A stretch of DNA of 64,000 nucleotides from Gymnogyps californianus. Its lineage: Eukaryota > Chordata > Aves > Accipitriformes > Cathartidae. Under the pieces are notes generated by a model. That model did not search any database, had not been told where the DNA came from, and worked only from the letters and a program-made list of their open reading frames with translations. Made by a program: the position numbers and the translations under genes. Location of the stretch: assembly GCF_018139145.2 (NCBI RefSeq), contig NC_059480.1, positions 18,166,428 to 18,230,427 on the forward strand. The letters are read 5' to 3'. Below, one piece after another: positions 37,901 to 49,769 of the stretch. Every line of letters starts with the position of its first letter. The stretch's first letter is position 1.

Positions 37901-40031
37901 TAAATGAGCCACTTCGGCATCGCCCCGGTCCCCACCCTTTCCCTTTGCCCAAACAGTGCCCCATAGCCCCGTTAGATGCCAGCTCCAAAGCCTCGTGTCC
38001 CCACAGGTCGCTCGCCCCCATCTCCGGTGGTGACACCAGGAGGGATGCTCGGGTGGGAGGCGAGTGTGTGGCACTGGTACCGGCCGTCTCCAGATTGGTC
38101 CCGGGAGCCAGCAGCCACGGAGGTGGCTGCTGTCGGCAGGAGCTGATGTCACCCCGGCCATGACTTGCGTGTCACCTGGGAAGGTCCATGCATTACCTTC
38201 CCTTCTGCATCCCCATACAATGCAACGATAGTGTGCCCAAGTGTTGTTTCTTGCAGGTCCCCTGCCAGCTCTCACGGGACCACGGCAGCGCAGTGCGCCT
38301 CGAAATGTCACCGGCGTTGCGCAAGGCAAAGGAGCTCGGCTTTTCCATGCCCGAGCAGCACCTGCCACCCAAGAGCCTTTCTCCAGACACCCGCAGCTCT
38401 GCCAATGGTGCCAAAAAGGCACCCGGTGCCTCTGAATTTCAGTCTAATAGCTTAGACCTAAAAAATAAGGGTGCTGGGTGCTGCAGCGAAGGAGGGGCAG
38501 GGCGATGGATCCAGCTGCTTTGCTGAAGGCTGGGAGGGCAGGAAAGGCAGGGATCTGCTGGTGGCTGGGCCTGCTTGTGGCGAAGTAATGCTGCCCTTGG
38601 CTCTGGTTTTGGGTGAAAAAAAAATTTCAGGTTTCTCTTTTTCAGGTTTTGCTCTCAGCAGAGGGGTTGTGGCTGCTCGGGTAAAACCTGTTCTTGCTGG
38701 GCGCTGGAAAGAGGCAAGGAGAAGGTGTGTGGAGGAGGACTTTTTAAAAAAAAAACGCTTTCAGTTTGGTTTTAGCATTCCTGCCACCTTTCTGCTTTCC
38801 CAGGGTGAATCCAGAGAGCATGAAAACTTGGGTTTGTCCTAAACTTTTCTATGTAATGATGAAACAAATGTAAAAAATACTGCTTCATCTTAGAATTCAG
38901 CCTTGAAACAGGAGCTGGCGGTGCCAGGGGTGCCTAGGACAGTGCTTATCTCTGTCATTAGCCCCAGACCTGACACTATTGGAGTCTTTAATGAATATCA
39001 GAAGTAAAGCTTTGCACAGCCATCACGCCCCAGGTCTGCCATGCTCTCATGCAGCGGGACATGCATCTCTCCCGCACAGGGGAGTTGGGAGCGGGGTCTG
39101 CCTGCACAGAGAGGGTTATTTGAGCCAAAACACTGCGCAGCAGCACGGGAGCATCCGGGAAGTCCCCGCGCTCGCGGCCCTGCCGCTTTCCTGCACGGAA
39201 ACAGCCGTCGGAGAGGCGGGAGTCTGGGAGCATGGCTGGCAGAGCTCCCTGCTGCAGGCTGCCAGGAGCTCTCCTTGCCCCGCAGCATCAGCACTTCCAT
39301 GCACTTTCATGCTGGAGCAGCCCAGCCCTCGGGCACGCTGCACCGTGGCCAGCCCTGGGCTTGCCGGCTGGACATGCTGATGCTGGGGGATCCAGAGAGC
39401 CCCGGGAGCCTGTTGCACACCCACAGCATCTGGGCGTCCCCTGTGACTGCAGCAGCCACTCCAGGGCTGTGTTTTGGGGTTTACTCCAGCTCCCCACGGT
39501 GGGGATGCTGCCGTTCCTGTCCCCGTTGTGGTCCCAGGGCATGTTGCAAGGAGGAGATGGTGGCTGGGCTTTCGGGGCTTTGCTGTTCACATCCCTTTGT
39601 GCCTGTTTGTGAAGGGGAGGTCTTCCAATGGGGTCCCCCTCCACCGTGAGCCCCTCTTTGCAGAGTGAGGTGAATTCCCAGCCACGGGCTGGTGTACATC
39701 TGCCGTCCCTGTGCTACAGGGATGAGATGAGTCCTTCTCACATCCCGCTCTGGTCAAGCTGATACTCAGTGTGGCTCTTCATCATATCTCTGACACCCCT
39801 TCTCTGTGCATCTCATGGCCATGATTTTCTTGGGGCCATGAGTTCAGCAGATACAGACTTCCCTATGGGCAGTGCAAACAGACTAAAAAGGAATCAGGGA
39901 AGGTGCGCAGGGACCTTTGGTGGTGATAAGGCTGTCGGGTGCTGCGGAGCTGGTGCAGCCTGTTTGGGCAGTGTTTCCTGGGGAGCTTTCACAGCCCCCA
40001 GGACACGGAGCTGCAGGGCATCTGGGAAAGC

Positions 40032-40047
40032 GATAAGCTGAGATAAG
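40032..40047 (+). promoter_or_regulatory. Paired GATA motifs
   Basis: Two GATAAG motifs start 10 bp apart (40032 and 40042), one helical turn, about 1.6 kb upstream of the B3GNT7 start codon. Close GATA pairs are typical of distal elements. Function is inferred only. Confidence 0.3.
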
Positions 40048-40726
40048 GAGAGAGAAGCGGGTCTGGAGAAAGCAATGCAACTTTCCTCCCCAAACTGAGC
40101 TGGACTTGGGGTTTTCTTGGAGCAGGGCCAAATGCTGTTTGAGTAGCAGAGGTTGTGTGCATCCCACCATGTGTCCAGCCTCAGAACGGAAGAGCCTTTC
40201 CCATGACAAGCACGGTGTGTCCGGGGGGTTGTGAGAGCTGTGGGAGACCCTGACCCTCAGTACTCGTGCAAAATGCAGAGGGGCTGCAGGGAAAGGGACT
40301 GCGATATCTCTGCTGGGCAGGAAAGGAAATATCCCAAAGGATTTCCTGCAGGCTTCCAACCCTGGCTCTGTGGTTGACACGAGCGGCTGGTGGGGATGGG
40401 AGGATGACAAAAAGGGAGACATCAGAAATGATGGGGACTGATTTTCATGGCTGAAAAAGACTCTCAGCTGAAATGCTACATTTAAGACGAAAGGAAGGTC
40501 TTAAATCTGCTTCTCAATGGGCAATGGGATGTCCCATGCCGATATGGCTGCAGCAGGGATGCTGGTGAAACACTGCTCCGAACCAGGGCTGAAGGAAGAG
40601 TTTGGAAGGACACCTCACCTGCCTGTGGTGCTGGTGGAAATTTGACTCATGAGACAGGTCCTGGCATGCCGATCAGGCACCTTCCTGCTGCAGCAACCCT
40701 TCCTCTTGACTCCCTGCACCCCCAGG

Positions 40727-40960
40727 TGAGGTGTGGGTCCCAGGAGATGTGTGGGTCCTGGACAGAGCGTGGGTGCCTGGTGAGGTGGCAGTCCTGGGCA
40801 GTGTGTTGGTCGCCAACAAGGTGTGGATCCTGAGTGAGATGTGGGTCCTGGGAGAGGTGTGGGTCCTGGGAGAAGAGTGGGTCCCAGGAGAGGTGGGGGT
40901 CCAAGGAGAGGTGGGGGTCCTGCGTAAGGTGTGGGTCCCAGGTGAGGTGTGGCTCCATTG
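40727..40960 (+). repeat. Minisatellite, about 13 copies of an 18-bp unit
   Basis: Degenerate tandem copies of GTGTGGGTCCTGGGAGAG. Because 18 is a multiple of three, long open frames persist on both strands (a six-residue repeat such as VWVLGE on plus). These are not supported as a protein. It lies about 0.7-0.9 kb upstream of the B3GNT7 start codon. Confidence 0.9.
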
Positions 40961-41480
40961 CTCCAGGGATCCCAAACCACGTTGTGCACAGAGACAAAGC
41001 TGGGATCTCAGTGTCCCCATAAGAAACTGGGGTTGGGCCCCAGCTCACTTTTGGGATTCATCCTGAAGTGACCTGCCTGTGTTGGGGGGGCAGAAAAGAC
41101 CCACATTCCTGTTCTAGAGATCAAATCCCAGCTGCCAAAAGCAGCTCTCCTGGTGAGCACTGGGATCCCCTTCCCATAACTGGGATCCTTTGCAATTACC
41201 ATCTATGGGGCAGGGCTAACGCACCCCAGAGAGGGCACTGTGCCCAGGGTGCAGAAGACCCTGTGGGGTGCCGGGGTGGGACCCCCGCAGCTCCCAGCTC
41301 CTGCTGGGTGTCCCATCAGCAGCGGGGAGGGTCCCCAGGGGGAAGTGTGGGGTGTCACCCTGAAGCCCCTTACCCTGGCAGCACTGGGGAGCTCTCTGCC
41401 TGCCGGTGCGGCTGGGGGGGACGGAGGGGCAGGGCAAGAGTTAACCTACCTGCTCTGCCATCCCTCTTGGCTCCACCTCG

Positions 41481-41566
41481 GAGAGCGAGGGGAGGGAAAA
41501 GGGAAAAAGTAGGGGGGAAAAAAAAAAAAAGAAGAGGAGGAGGAAGAGGAAGAGCGCAGAGAGAAG
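41481..41566 (+). repeat. Homopurine (GA/A-rich) tract upstream of B3GNT7 ATG
   Basis: Nearly pure A/G for about 80 nt with few interruptions, including an uninterrupted A run around 41518-41530 and GAGGAGGAAGAGG units. Such tracts can form triplex (H-DNA) structures and are common in core promoters. Confidence 0.75.
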
Positions 41567-41626
41567 CGCCCGGACCGCGGGCAGCCCCGGCCAGCAGCGG
41601 AGCTGCCGCCCCGTCCCACTCCCAGC

Positions 41627-41637
41627 ATGTTCCAGTG
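41627..41637 (+). CDS. B3GNT7: B3GNT7 coding exon 1 (11 nt)
   Basis: Encodes M-F-Q and two bases of the Trp codon, followed by donor gtgagt. It is too short for open-frame detection and was found by matching the downstream exon to the family N-terminus. Confidence 0.88.
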
Positions 41638-44600
41638 GTGAGTGACTGCCGGGGAGCGGGGAGCCCGAGCCCCGCTCCTGCCCCGCTCCAGCACCGTCGG
41701 AGAGCCGGTGCCCCCCGCTGCCCTCCGCTCCCGCCGTCCGGCACCGCCGTCCCGGCGCTGCGTCCTGCCCGGAGCCCGGGGGGCTCCCCGGTCCCCTCCC
41801 CACCGGGTCCCTCCCGAGGGGTGCCCCGGGGGCGGCTGGCTGGGAAAGGGCAGCTTTGGTGGGGAGGGTGCGCATGGGGAAGGGACAAAAGACGGCGCCG
41901 TGTCCCCTGTCCGTCTGTCCCCTGTCCGTCTGTCCCCATCCCAGGAGCGACGCTCCCTCCCGCCCCGGCTCTGCAGAGGGCTCCCAGGCAGGGTCCTCCC
42001 CCACCACCCCCGGGCCGGGGTACCCCGGGGAAGGCTCTCTGGGGTGTCCGCTCCCAGCGCAAACCTCGCCCCATCCCGGGGCACCGGAGCTTCGGCACGG
42101 CGGCACGGCGGGAGCCGGAACGGGGGCACCGGGCAGGGGCTGGCGGTCAGTCCTCCCCCCCTTCCCTGGGGATGACTTTCCCAGCCCTTCCCTGCAAAGG
42201 TCTGGTTCGTGTGGTGGGGCCGGGGAGAGCGGGGCCGTGGGGGCAGCCAGACCTGCCCCGTGGGGTCCCTGTCCCACGGCAGCGCCAGCCTGGGGGGCAG
42301 ATCCCCGGGGGGGGGGCGGGAAACATCCAGGGTTTCGGCTCTTGCCTCTTCCCCAGCCCTGTGTTTTTACTGCCTTGTATTTAAACCAGATGTCTTTATA
42401 AGAAGGGGATGTGTCCACGGACACCCCGGGATTGGGGACAACCGTCGTGAGCTGGGGCCCCGCTTGCACCCAGCCAGCGCAGGCTGCTTTTGGAGACATG
42501 TGGGTGCTTTCTGCCCAGCATCTGCTCCTAGATAAGATCCCCTCTCCCAAGCCCTTGGCACCGCCAACAGAAAGGGCTCTATACTGGCAGTGCCTCTGCC
42601 GCCTCAGTGACTGGGTCTAATTGAGGGGCCAGAAAAATCCAAATAAATAGATAGCCGTGGCCGATCAAAGAGGTTTTCATGTGGATCAAAAGTGGCTGTG
42701 TGCCTCTCCGGGGACCAGGGATGGAGAGCCCCAGTTTCCTGGGGCCTCGCCTGCCCTACAGCATCGCTACCTGAAAGGGAAACTGCCCACCTCTAATTTG
42801 GGGATTTATATTTAACTGCCCGGGGCACAGCCGGCGGTGGCGTGGCCATCTCACAGGGAGGCTTTTCAGCTTTTCCTGGTGGAGAAAAGGGAAGCGGAGG
42901 AGCGGGCTGGGACCATTTCGAAGCTCTCTCAATGGCACCGACACCGGTGGTTGGGGCAGCCGGTCCCGGTTGGCACTGGTGGGAGCCCAGCCGGGACGGG
43001 CACGGGTTGCTGCCGTCCTCAGGCCCTGCAATGCCGGGTGCCCCAGGCTCTTGGGGATGCTGGGGCTCAGGAGGGTGATTTCTCTGTGATGGCAGTGAAC
43101 CCGAAGCACCTCCCTCACCCTTGCCTCCTGCAAAGTGGTGGTTCTTGAGGTCTCTAGAGAGCAGGACCTGGTTTCTCCACCCTAAAGTACTTCCCAGCTG
43201 AGGATACCACAGAGCAGAAAGACTGGAGATCAGAGAAGATGCGCACATGATATTGTCACTCTTTTGCCCCCCGACATCCTCGGTTTGATGTGGGAATTGC
43301 CTGCGGTTGTGGCTTAGGGTCCCCCCAGTCCCTGTTGCTTTCCTGCCAGTGCAGGGACAGGATTTCTGTGGGGCGGAAGGCAGCTGCGGGGCTCCTGCTG
43401 GACAGGCACCCCTGCGGTGCCCTCGTGGTTTACAGAGTCGGACCCGTAGGAAAAATCCCAAATAGGTTTTTGTAACAAAGCAAAAATTGCACGTTGCACC
43501 GGTGAGAGCTGGGAAACAGTGTCCACTGAAGGAAGGAAGAATAAGTTTCTGTGCTGTTGTGCAACACCTCGCCGATATACCCAGATGTACCCAGGCTACC
43601 CAACCCTCCCTCTTCCTAAAAGGCGGAGCTCTCACCTCAGCCCCAGGGCAGTGTCTTGTGCCTGGGCTGAAATAAAAAGCAGTGATCCAAGGAGGGTAAC
43701 GGGGGTGATCGGCTCCATGCAGCTCCTGTCTGTGGCAGGCAGAGCCTGCCAAGGGTGGGACCCATCCGTGCCAGTTAGCGACATCCCTACCTCTGCAAAT
43801 TTTTTTAAATTATATCAGTAATTCCCTGCCCATTGCTTCTGGGGAACTTCTGGCCATGCTTCAGGCTGGGTGTTTTATCACATGTTGTCCTTGAGGTGGT
43901 GGGGAAGTGCAAGGATGGGATGGGGTGGGAGCAAGGCTGGGGTGTCAGAACGGGATCAGTGCAATTGGGGTTGCTCTACAGGGGTGACCGGGGTTATTTC
44001 TGCTGCAGTGCCAGGTATTGATGAGAGGTTTTAAACATTGCTTGGCTGTGCAGGGGTTAAAGTTGTATTGGGACCAAAGGGTTTCTACGAATAAGCTCAG
44101 AGCTGTGCAGCCAGGGCTGGAGAGGGTTAAAGGGAATGGTGAGATCTAATCAGAACTGCTCCCTCATCAGTCTCAGATGAGTGGCCACATATAAAACCAG
44201 ATGGGGAATATCTATCCATTTACCCGTAATTACTTATTTCCACGGTCACTCTCACAGTCCATGCTAGCGATCGCAGTTTTCCCACGTAAATGCGGGACTG
44301 AAAAGTTCTTTGTGCTTGAGGGTGAAGCCAGAGACAGGAGCTCGTGGCTCCTGGTTCCCCCAGTTCCCATTTGGAGCTCCTGCATTTCAGGGTGGCCAGA
44401 GTCCCCAAGAGCAATGCTGTCCCCTGCCCTGGGGAGCCCGAAGGGGCATCGGGGTGTCCCACCAAGCAGGTGCCATGGTGCAGCCTGTGCCCCAAAACCC
44501 CAGCAGCTTCCCGGTGGTGCTGATCACAATCCGGCCCCCAGGACCAGGAGAGTTTCAAGGCTTTTTTTTTTTTGTCTATTTGGAAATTACTTGGGTTAAA

Positions 44601-47426
44601 TGTTTCAGATTTCAGCCCCAAGCTCCCTCTGTGGACTATCCCAAAATGAAGGTGCCATCTGCCTGATAGAGATGATCTTGGATCTTTCTGGCTCTAACAG
44701 GGAGTGGGAGGCTGAGGGCTGTCCCTGATGGGTGGCACCTGGGCTGGGACATGCTTCTGTCACCAAGAGGACAGGGGCAGGGGAGCCATGAGACCGGTGC
44801 CACATCCATCTCCTTTGGCTTTCCAGCTGAGGTCCCTTTCACCCGCCGGCAGGGAAAGGGGCTCCAGGGGCTGCTGAGCACCTCGTGTGTCCCCTCCATG
44901 TGGGAGCAGCCAGAGATGGGGCTGCCCTCGGGAAGCCATTGGGAGCCCTGTGGGCACGTGGGGCCCATCTGCTGCCCCGGTGCCTGGTGCTCATTTGCAC
45001 GGGGAGATGGCCCAAGGCAGCTGGAGCAAGCAGGACTGCGGCGGGAGGAAACTGGTGCAGATGTGCCAGCTGTGGAGGGGAGCCGGGTGCTCAGGGGCAA
45101 CATAGTGCGGATGGGCAGAGCGGGCAGTTCCTCTCCTCCATGGCAGCAGGGCGAGAAACCTGCCTTTAACTGTGTGGAAAAGCAGGTTGAGGGGGTATAT
45201 TTGGTGCATCAGTAATCTCTGAGTGCAGCCTTCCCGCTGTCCCGAGGACCGCAGGAGGATCCTCCTCAAGCCCCCAGTGAGCTCCAGGGTTTGTCCCATG
45301 AGCGATGGGTCTGCAGTGGGGAAGAGCAGTGGGATGGCCCTGCAAGGGGCTGGGTTTGATCTACCACCCCCAGTCCCCCGCACACCCTGGACATGCAGAT
45401 ATCGGGTTTGCTGCAGGCTGGGAAAATCTGCCCCCAAATCTGCAGTGCATCCGCTGCTCCTTAGCACTGCAAAATGAAGCGATGGGTCCCAAGAGCTGGC
45501 CAAAACACCCAGCAGTGCCCCCAGAAATGCTGGTTCCCGAGGTGGCTGCAGGGTTAGGGATGTCATTTTTCCACTGAACCTTGAAGTTCGTCTCAAATGG
45601 CAATTTTTTTGTCCTGATCTGCCATTTTGAAATGCAACAGCAATGCCTGTTTCATGTCGACTCCTGTGGTGTTCCCGGCTCCGGTTTCTCAGTGTTGTGT
45701 AACCTGTGATGCCAGTATAGGGCCATGGGCAGTACCTCTGTGTTTTGGAGCTAACACTTCTGTGGAAAAGATAATTCCCTTCTGCTCATGTCCTAAACTG
45801 CAATTTTCAGATAGCTGAAACAGGGGTTTCCCTTGGGACTTTCCTCCGAAACAGCTGCTTTGCAGAAGCTCTCATCCTGACTTCATCTCTCTCACTCGAC
45901 CCATTTTCTTCTTTCCTGTGAACCCTTTCCAGCTCTTTGCGCAGATACGGGGATACCAGATGACACCGCAGCCACCTGCCACGTGCCTTCCGCCTGTCCC
46001 TGCCATTAAGTGTGGCCCCAGAGCCGCCCCACAAGCGGGATGCAGGTGGGAAAAGCATGCGTGGAGGCGTCCCACAGCTCTTCCCACAAGGCTGGTGCCC
46101 ATCAAAAGGTGATGGGACACAGATTATGAGCATCCCATGACCTCTCCAGGAGGTGCTTTTGCAGACAAGCCTCTCGCAGCCTGCAGTTTCCTCTCCTTAA
46201 CCCCCCTGTGTTGTCCCTTTAGGAAGAGGACCATCTACAAAACGGTTTGCCTCTCCTTCTTGCTGGTGATCACAGTGACGGTGCTGCAACGGGGAATGGC
46301 CCCCAGCCAGTTCATGCAGGGCCAGCAGCAGAAAGAGCTGCCCCCTCCAGAGCCCCTGAAAACGCAGAAGAGAGACAACGCCTTCTCCATCACCAGCACT
46401 TTCTGGAAGAGCAAGAAGGAGAAAGCTCCTGTGAAGGAGGAGGACAGCGTGATGGCAAAGCAAGTGAAATCCTGGGATGTCACCACTACCAACTGCTCAG
46501 CCAACCAGAACTTCAGCAAGGTGGACTGGTTCAAAGGGCTGGAGCCCAACTTCCAGCAGTTCCTGCTCTATCGGCACTGCCGCTACTTCCCCATGCTGAT
46601 CAACCACCCCGAGAAATGCAGCGGGGACGTCTACCTGCTCATCGTCGTCAAGTCTATCATTACGCAGCACGACCGCCGCGAGGCCATCCGGAGCACCTGG
46701 GGCCAGGAGAAGGAGGTGGAGGGCAAGAGGATCAGGACGCTGTTCTTGCTGGGCACGGCCTCCAAGGAGGAGGAGAGAGCCAACTACCAGAAACTGCTGG
46801 ATTACGAGAACCACATCTATGGGGACATCTTGCAGTGGGATTTCCTGGACAGCTTCTTCAACCTCACCCTCAAAGAGGTCCATTTCCTGAAGTGGCTGAA
46901 CATCTACTGCGACAACGTCCGCTTCATCTTCAAAGGTGATGACGATGTGTTTGTGAGTCCCAGCAACATCCTGGAGTTCCTGGAGGACAAGAAGGAGGGA
47001 GAGGACCTCTTCGTGGGGGATGTCCTCTACAAGGCCAAGCCGATCCGGAAGAAGGAGAACAAGTACTACATCCCCAGCGCCCTCTACAACAAAAGCAACT
47101 ACCCACCCTATGCAGGAGGTGGGGGCTTCATCATGGATGGACCCCTGGCCAAGAGGCTGCACAAGACCTCAGAGATGCTGGAGCTGTACCCCATTGACGA
47201 TGTCTTCCTAGGGATGTGCTTGGAGGTCCTTAAAGTATCACCTGTTGGGCACGAGGGCTTCAAAACTTTTGGCATTGTGAAGAACAAGAACAGCAAGATG
47301 AACAAGGAGCCGTGTTTTTTCCGGAGTATGTTGGTGGTTCATAAACTGCTGCCTCCAGAGTTGCTCCAAATGTGGGACTTGGTCCATAGTAACTTGACGT
47401 GCTCGAGAAAACTCAACATCCTTTAG
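41627..47426 (+). CDS. B3GNT7: B3GNT7, beta-1,3-N-acetylglucosaminyltransferase 7
   Basis: Golgi glycosyltransferase (family GT31) that transfers GlcNAc in beta-1,3 linkage to galactose. The family member is linked to keratan sulfate and poly-N-acetyllactosamine chain synthesis. Two coding exons: 41627-41637 and 46223-47426 (stop TAG 47424-47426). The joined start reads [14 protein letters not shown], parallel to human MSLWKKTVYRSLCL, which fixes both the start and the splice. 404 residues versus about 401 in human. Type II topology: short cytosolic N-terminus, signal-anchor about residues 8-25, stem, then catalytic domain. Motifs: [56 protein letters not shown] with the metal-binding DDD at 243-245, [24 protein letters not shown] and [10 protein letters not shown]-glycosylation sequons include NCS, NFS, NLT, NKS and a C-terminal NLT. 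The open frame continues upstream of 46223 to an ATG at 46137, but that segment is intron. Confidence 0.96.
41638..46222 (+). other. B3GNT7: B3GNT7 intron 1
   Basis: 4.6-kb intron between the tiny first coding exon and the main exon. Its first 0.7 kb is CpG island. I see no other exon or repeat of note; the paired TCF-like motifs are listed separately. Confidence 0.85.
42663..42691 (+). promoter_or_regulatory. Paired TCF/LEF-like motifs in B3GNT7 intron 1
   Basis: GATCAAAG at 42663-42670 and GATCAAAA at 42684-42691 start 21 bp apart on the same strand. They match the core of TCF/LEF sites. They sit just past the CpG island, a usual place for intronic enhancers. Function is inferred. Confidence 0.35.
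46223..47426 (+). CDS. B3GNT7: B3GNT7 coding exon 2 (main exon)
   Basis: Acceptor tgtgttgtccctttag. Completes the split Trp codon and carries 400 further codons, including the whole catalytic domain. A single large coding exon is typical of beta-3-GlcNAc-transferases. Confidence 0.96.
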
Positions 47427-49765
47427 CTCAGTCTCTCTGGAGAGCTGGGACTGGAGGGGCTGGGACAACCGATCCCTGCTCTGAGATGGGGTGAGCCTCT
47501 GCTGGTGGCACACAAGTCCTTCAGGGGCATCTCCCTCTGGGGCGAGGAGGGCAGAGACACTGCGGTCACGGGCAGGGTTTGTGATAGTGTTTGTTCCTGT
47601 ACTGTAATGTGGTTCACTTATCTCCAGCTGGGTTGGGGGTTGCTGAAAAAGAGAGGGGAAAAAAAACCCCACAACAAATCTAGCACAAAAGGGCGGGGGG
47701 GAGAGAGAGAGAGGGCAGAGGGGTACCACCTCCACCGGAGCATGATGAACGGTGGACTGGGGGGAGGCAGGGAGGGATGCGGCACAGGCATTTTCTGGAG
47801 ATGTTCGGGGTCTGGCTATCCAGGGAAGCCGCTCCAAGGGAGTTGCGCGGTTTACAAGTGCGTGAGCCCCCCACGACTCAAAAGTCAAGGGGATTTGATT
47901 TGTTATCTCAAATTTCTCCTCTATGCAAGGTTTTAGTGACATTGACCCTGTGCGCATTGGGTTCACCCCCACCAAAGTCCTGTCTGTGTCCCCGCTGTGC
48001 AGCTGGGGAAAGGGGCTCTCCTCTGAGGCCGGACCTCACCAGCCCCGAGCCCCCATTAGGGTTTCAGCCAGGCGGTCGGGGGATTGGGGTCTTTGTCCCC
48101 AGTAGAGGGTCCCAGACAATGGTGGCTCCCAGCACCAGCCCGGGCTGTGCTTGGCTCCCCAGCCCCTCTGCCGGCCTCGCTGTGCGTGCACTCGGAGGAA
48201 TGCACCCAGCCAAAATTCCTCAGGGATTTGTTCCTCCTGGCAGGAAAGGGAAGGGACAAGGCGGGCCGCCCTTGCCCACAGCCAAGGAAGCGGCAGAGAA
48301 ACTTGGTCAGCCCCAGCTGGAGCAGCCCAGGGGTTTATCACACCTGGGACCCCAGCTCAGGTGCAGGCATCCTGGGGGCTTGCTGAAGGGAGACCCTCTC
48401 CTTGTAGCAGGGCTGCCCTGGTGAGGTCGCCTCGGAGGGGGACAACAACCCCCCAAGACCCCATAGACAGCCGCTTCGGGCTCAGCCCCGCTTTTGCAGC
48501 GAGCATGATGGTCCAGGGCAGGTTGGAGAGCATCAGTCCCACCCCGGCATGTAGAGCAGGGTCCAAGGGGACAAGGTGAAGGAGGGCTGGTGTTCTGCAC
48601 CACGTCTGCTCCTCTCAGGGTTGTTGCAGTGTTTATTCTACAGGATAAGGCCCAGGAGCATGACAGGGAGTGGTACCACGAGACATGGCCCTTTTTCTTT
48701 GGGCTGAAAGGGCCACTGGAGCTGTTGAGGGGAGCCCCGAGCCAGCTACCATGATGGAAACCCCCCCGACACAGAGACATGTGGCCACGCAGGGTCCACG
48801 GATGCTCTCCAGCCACCGACTGCAGGCGTGAGCAAAGCCGCAGGCACGTGCAAAGCCACACGCATGCACAGGCACTGGCGTGCCAGCTCCTAGGCACAGG
48901 CTCTGCACACACAGGTGTCCTTGTGCATAGGGCTTGCACGCCCAGATGTCCCTGCGCGTGGGTGGACACGCACAGCCACATCCACGGCCCTGACCACGCA
49001 CAGAGAAACGTGGGCACATGTGCACGCTCTCTCTCGCTCCCCCTCTCTGGTGCCAGACATTGAAAGGAAAAAATTTTGACTACCTCAAAGGTCCCCCTGT
49101 GCAGTGCCTTTTTTTTTCTTTCCTTTTCTTAATGTGTTTTGGAAATGGGCCCATTTCGTTTACTCCAAGTCTGTATGTATGTTCCCCAGGTTAGAAAACA
49201 AACAAAAAAAGGGCATAAACCAGCCAAAAAAGGCACCCTCACGCCAAGCCACACCACTTCTCGGCAAATGTCCCTCATCTGCTCAGACAAGATGCAAATT
49301 TGAAGAGAAGGAAGAGAAAGAGCCCATTGCTGCCCAGGGCTCGGCCGTTGGTACCGGGGCTGGCGGCGATACTGTGAAATTTGATTTACGATGCACCCCG
49401 TGGCACCGTGTCCCCGGGGCAAGTGCCAGCAGCGCAGGGCAGAGCCCCGAGGGCATTTTTGGTGCCTGCTGGGCTTGGGCAGCACACAACACTCCTTCGC
49501 TTTCCCATCTCCTCCCTCCTTCCAACGGGAGTTCAGAAATACTTTCCAAATTGACACCTCCATAATTTATGTCAGTACATTAGGCTGTATATTTATCCTA
49601 TATCCAGGGACAGTTCTCGCTCTCTGTAGCAATGTGTATGGTGAGCCAGGGCTGCATGCAGAAATCTCTCAGTGTTGCTCTTCACCTGGTGGGACCTGTA
49701 CAGAGAAACCTTGTAGATTTGGTGAATATTCTAGTTTCTGAATAAAGGTTAAAAGAAGGAGAAGA
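47427..49765 (+). other. B3GNT7: B3GNT7 3' UTR (inferred)
   Basis: Extends from the TAG to a poly(A) signal AATAAA at 49741-49746. It includes a GA-rich run (about 47694-47715) and CA/GC-rich sequence around 48780-49020. No other gene is evident. A shorter mRNA form cannot be excluded. Confidence 0.6.
49741..49746 (+). terminator. B3GNT7: Candidate B3GNT7 poly(A) signal AATAAA
   Basis: First canonical AATAAA downstream of the stop codon, at the end of a short AT-richer stretch (49550-49760) after GC-rich sequence. The cleavage site would be about 49,765. Confidence 0.6.
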
Positions 49766-49769
49766 AAAA

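Larger units (their letters stand above)
20040..41240. other. Intergenic region between ARMC9 and B3GNT7
   Basis: About 21 kb in which I found no exon chain or recognisable protein. Open frames from 30 kb onward are numerous because the DNA turns GC-rich; they overlap in all frames and resemble nothing known. The supported contents (G run, repeat relic, LTR, minisatellite, motifs) are listed separately. An unannotated lncRNA cannot be ruled out. Confidence 0.6.
41380..42350 (+). promoter_or_regulatory. B3GNT7: B3GNT7 CpG-island promoter and first exon region
   Basis: Very GC- and CpG-rich DNA begins shortly upstream of the initiating ATG (41627) and runs into intron 1. I see no TATA box; a homopurine tract (41481-41566) sits just upstream of the ATG, probably in the core promoter or 5' UTR. 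The transcription start is probably dispersed within about 41,450-41,600. Confidence 0.7.

Noticed and set aside
40647..41066. Repeat-like proteins over the minisatellite
   Set aside because: The 18-bp unit keeps every frame open, and the codons follow the DNA repeat rather than protein constraint.
41068..42550. Long overlapping open frames (up to 438 residues) on both strands at the B3GNT7 CpG island
   Set aside because: Pro/Arg/Gly/Ala-rich, overlapping in several frames, and they cover the promoter, first exon and intron of B3GNT7.
46137..46222. Upstream extension of the B3GNT7 main exon to an ATG at 46137
   Set aside because: The segment contains the intron 3' end with its polypyrimidine tract, and the exon 1 join recreates the family N-terminus.
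46497..47162. 221-residue minus-strand frame opposite B3GNT7
   Set aside because: Antisense shadow of a conserved coding exon.
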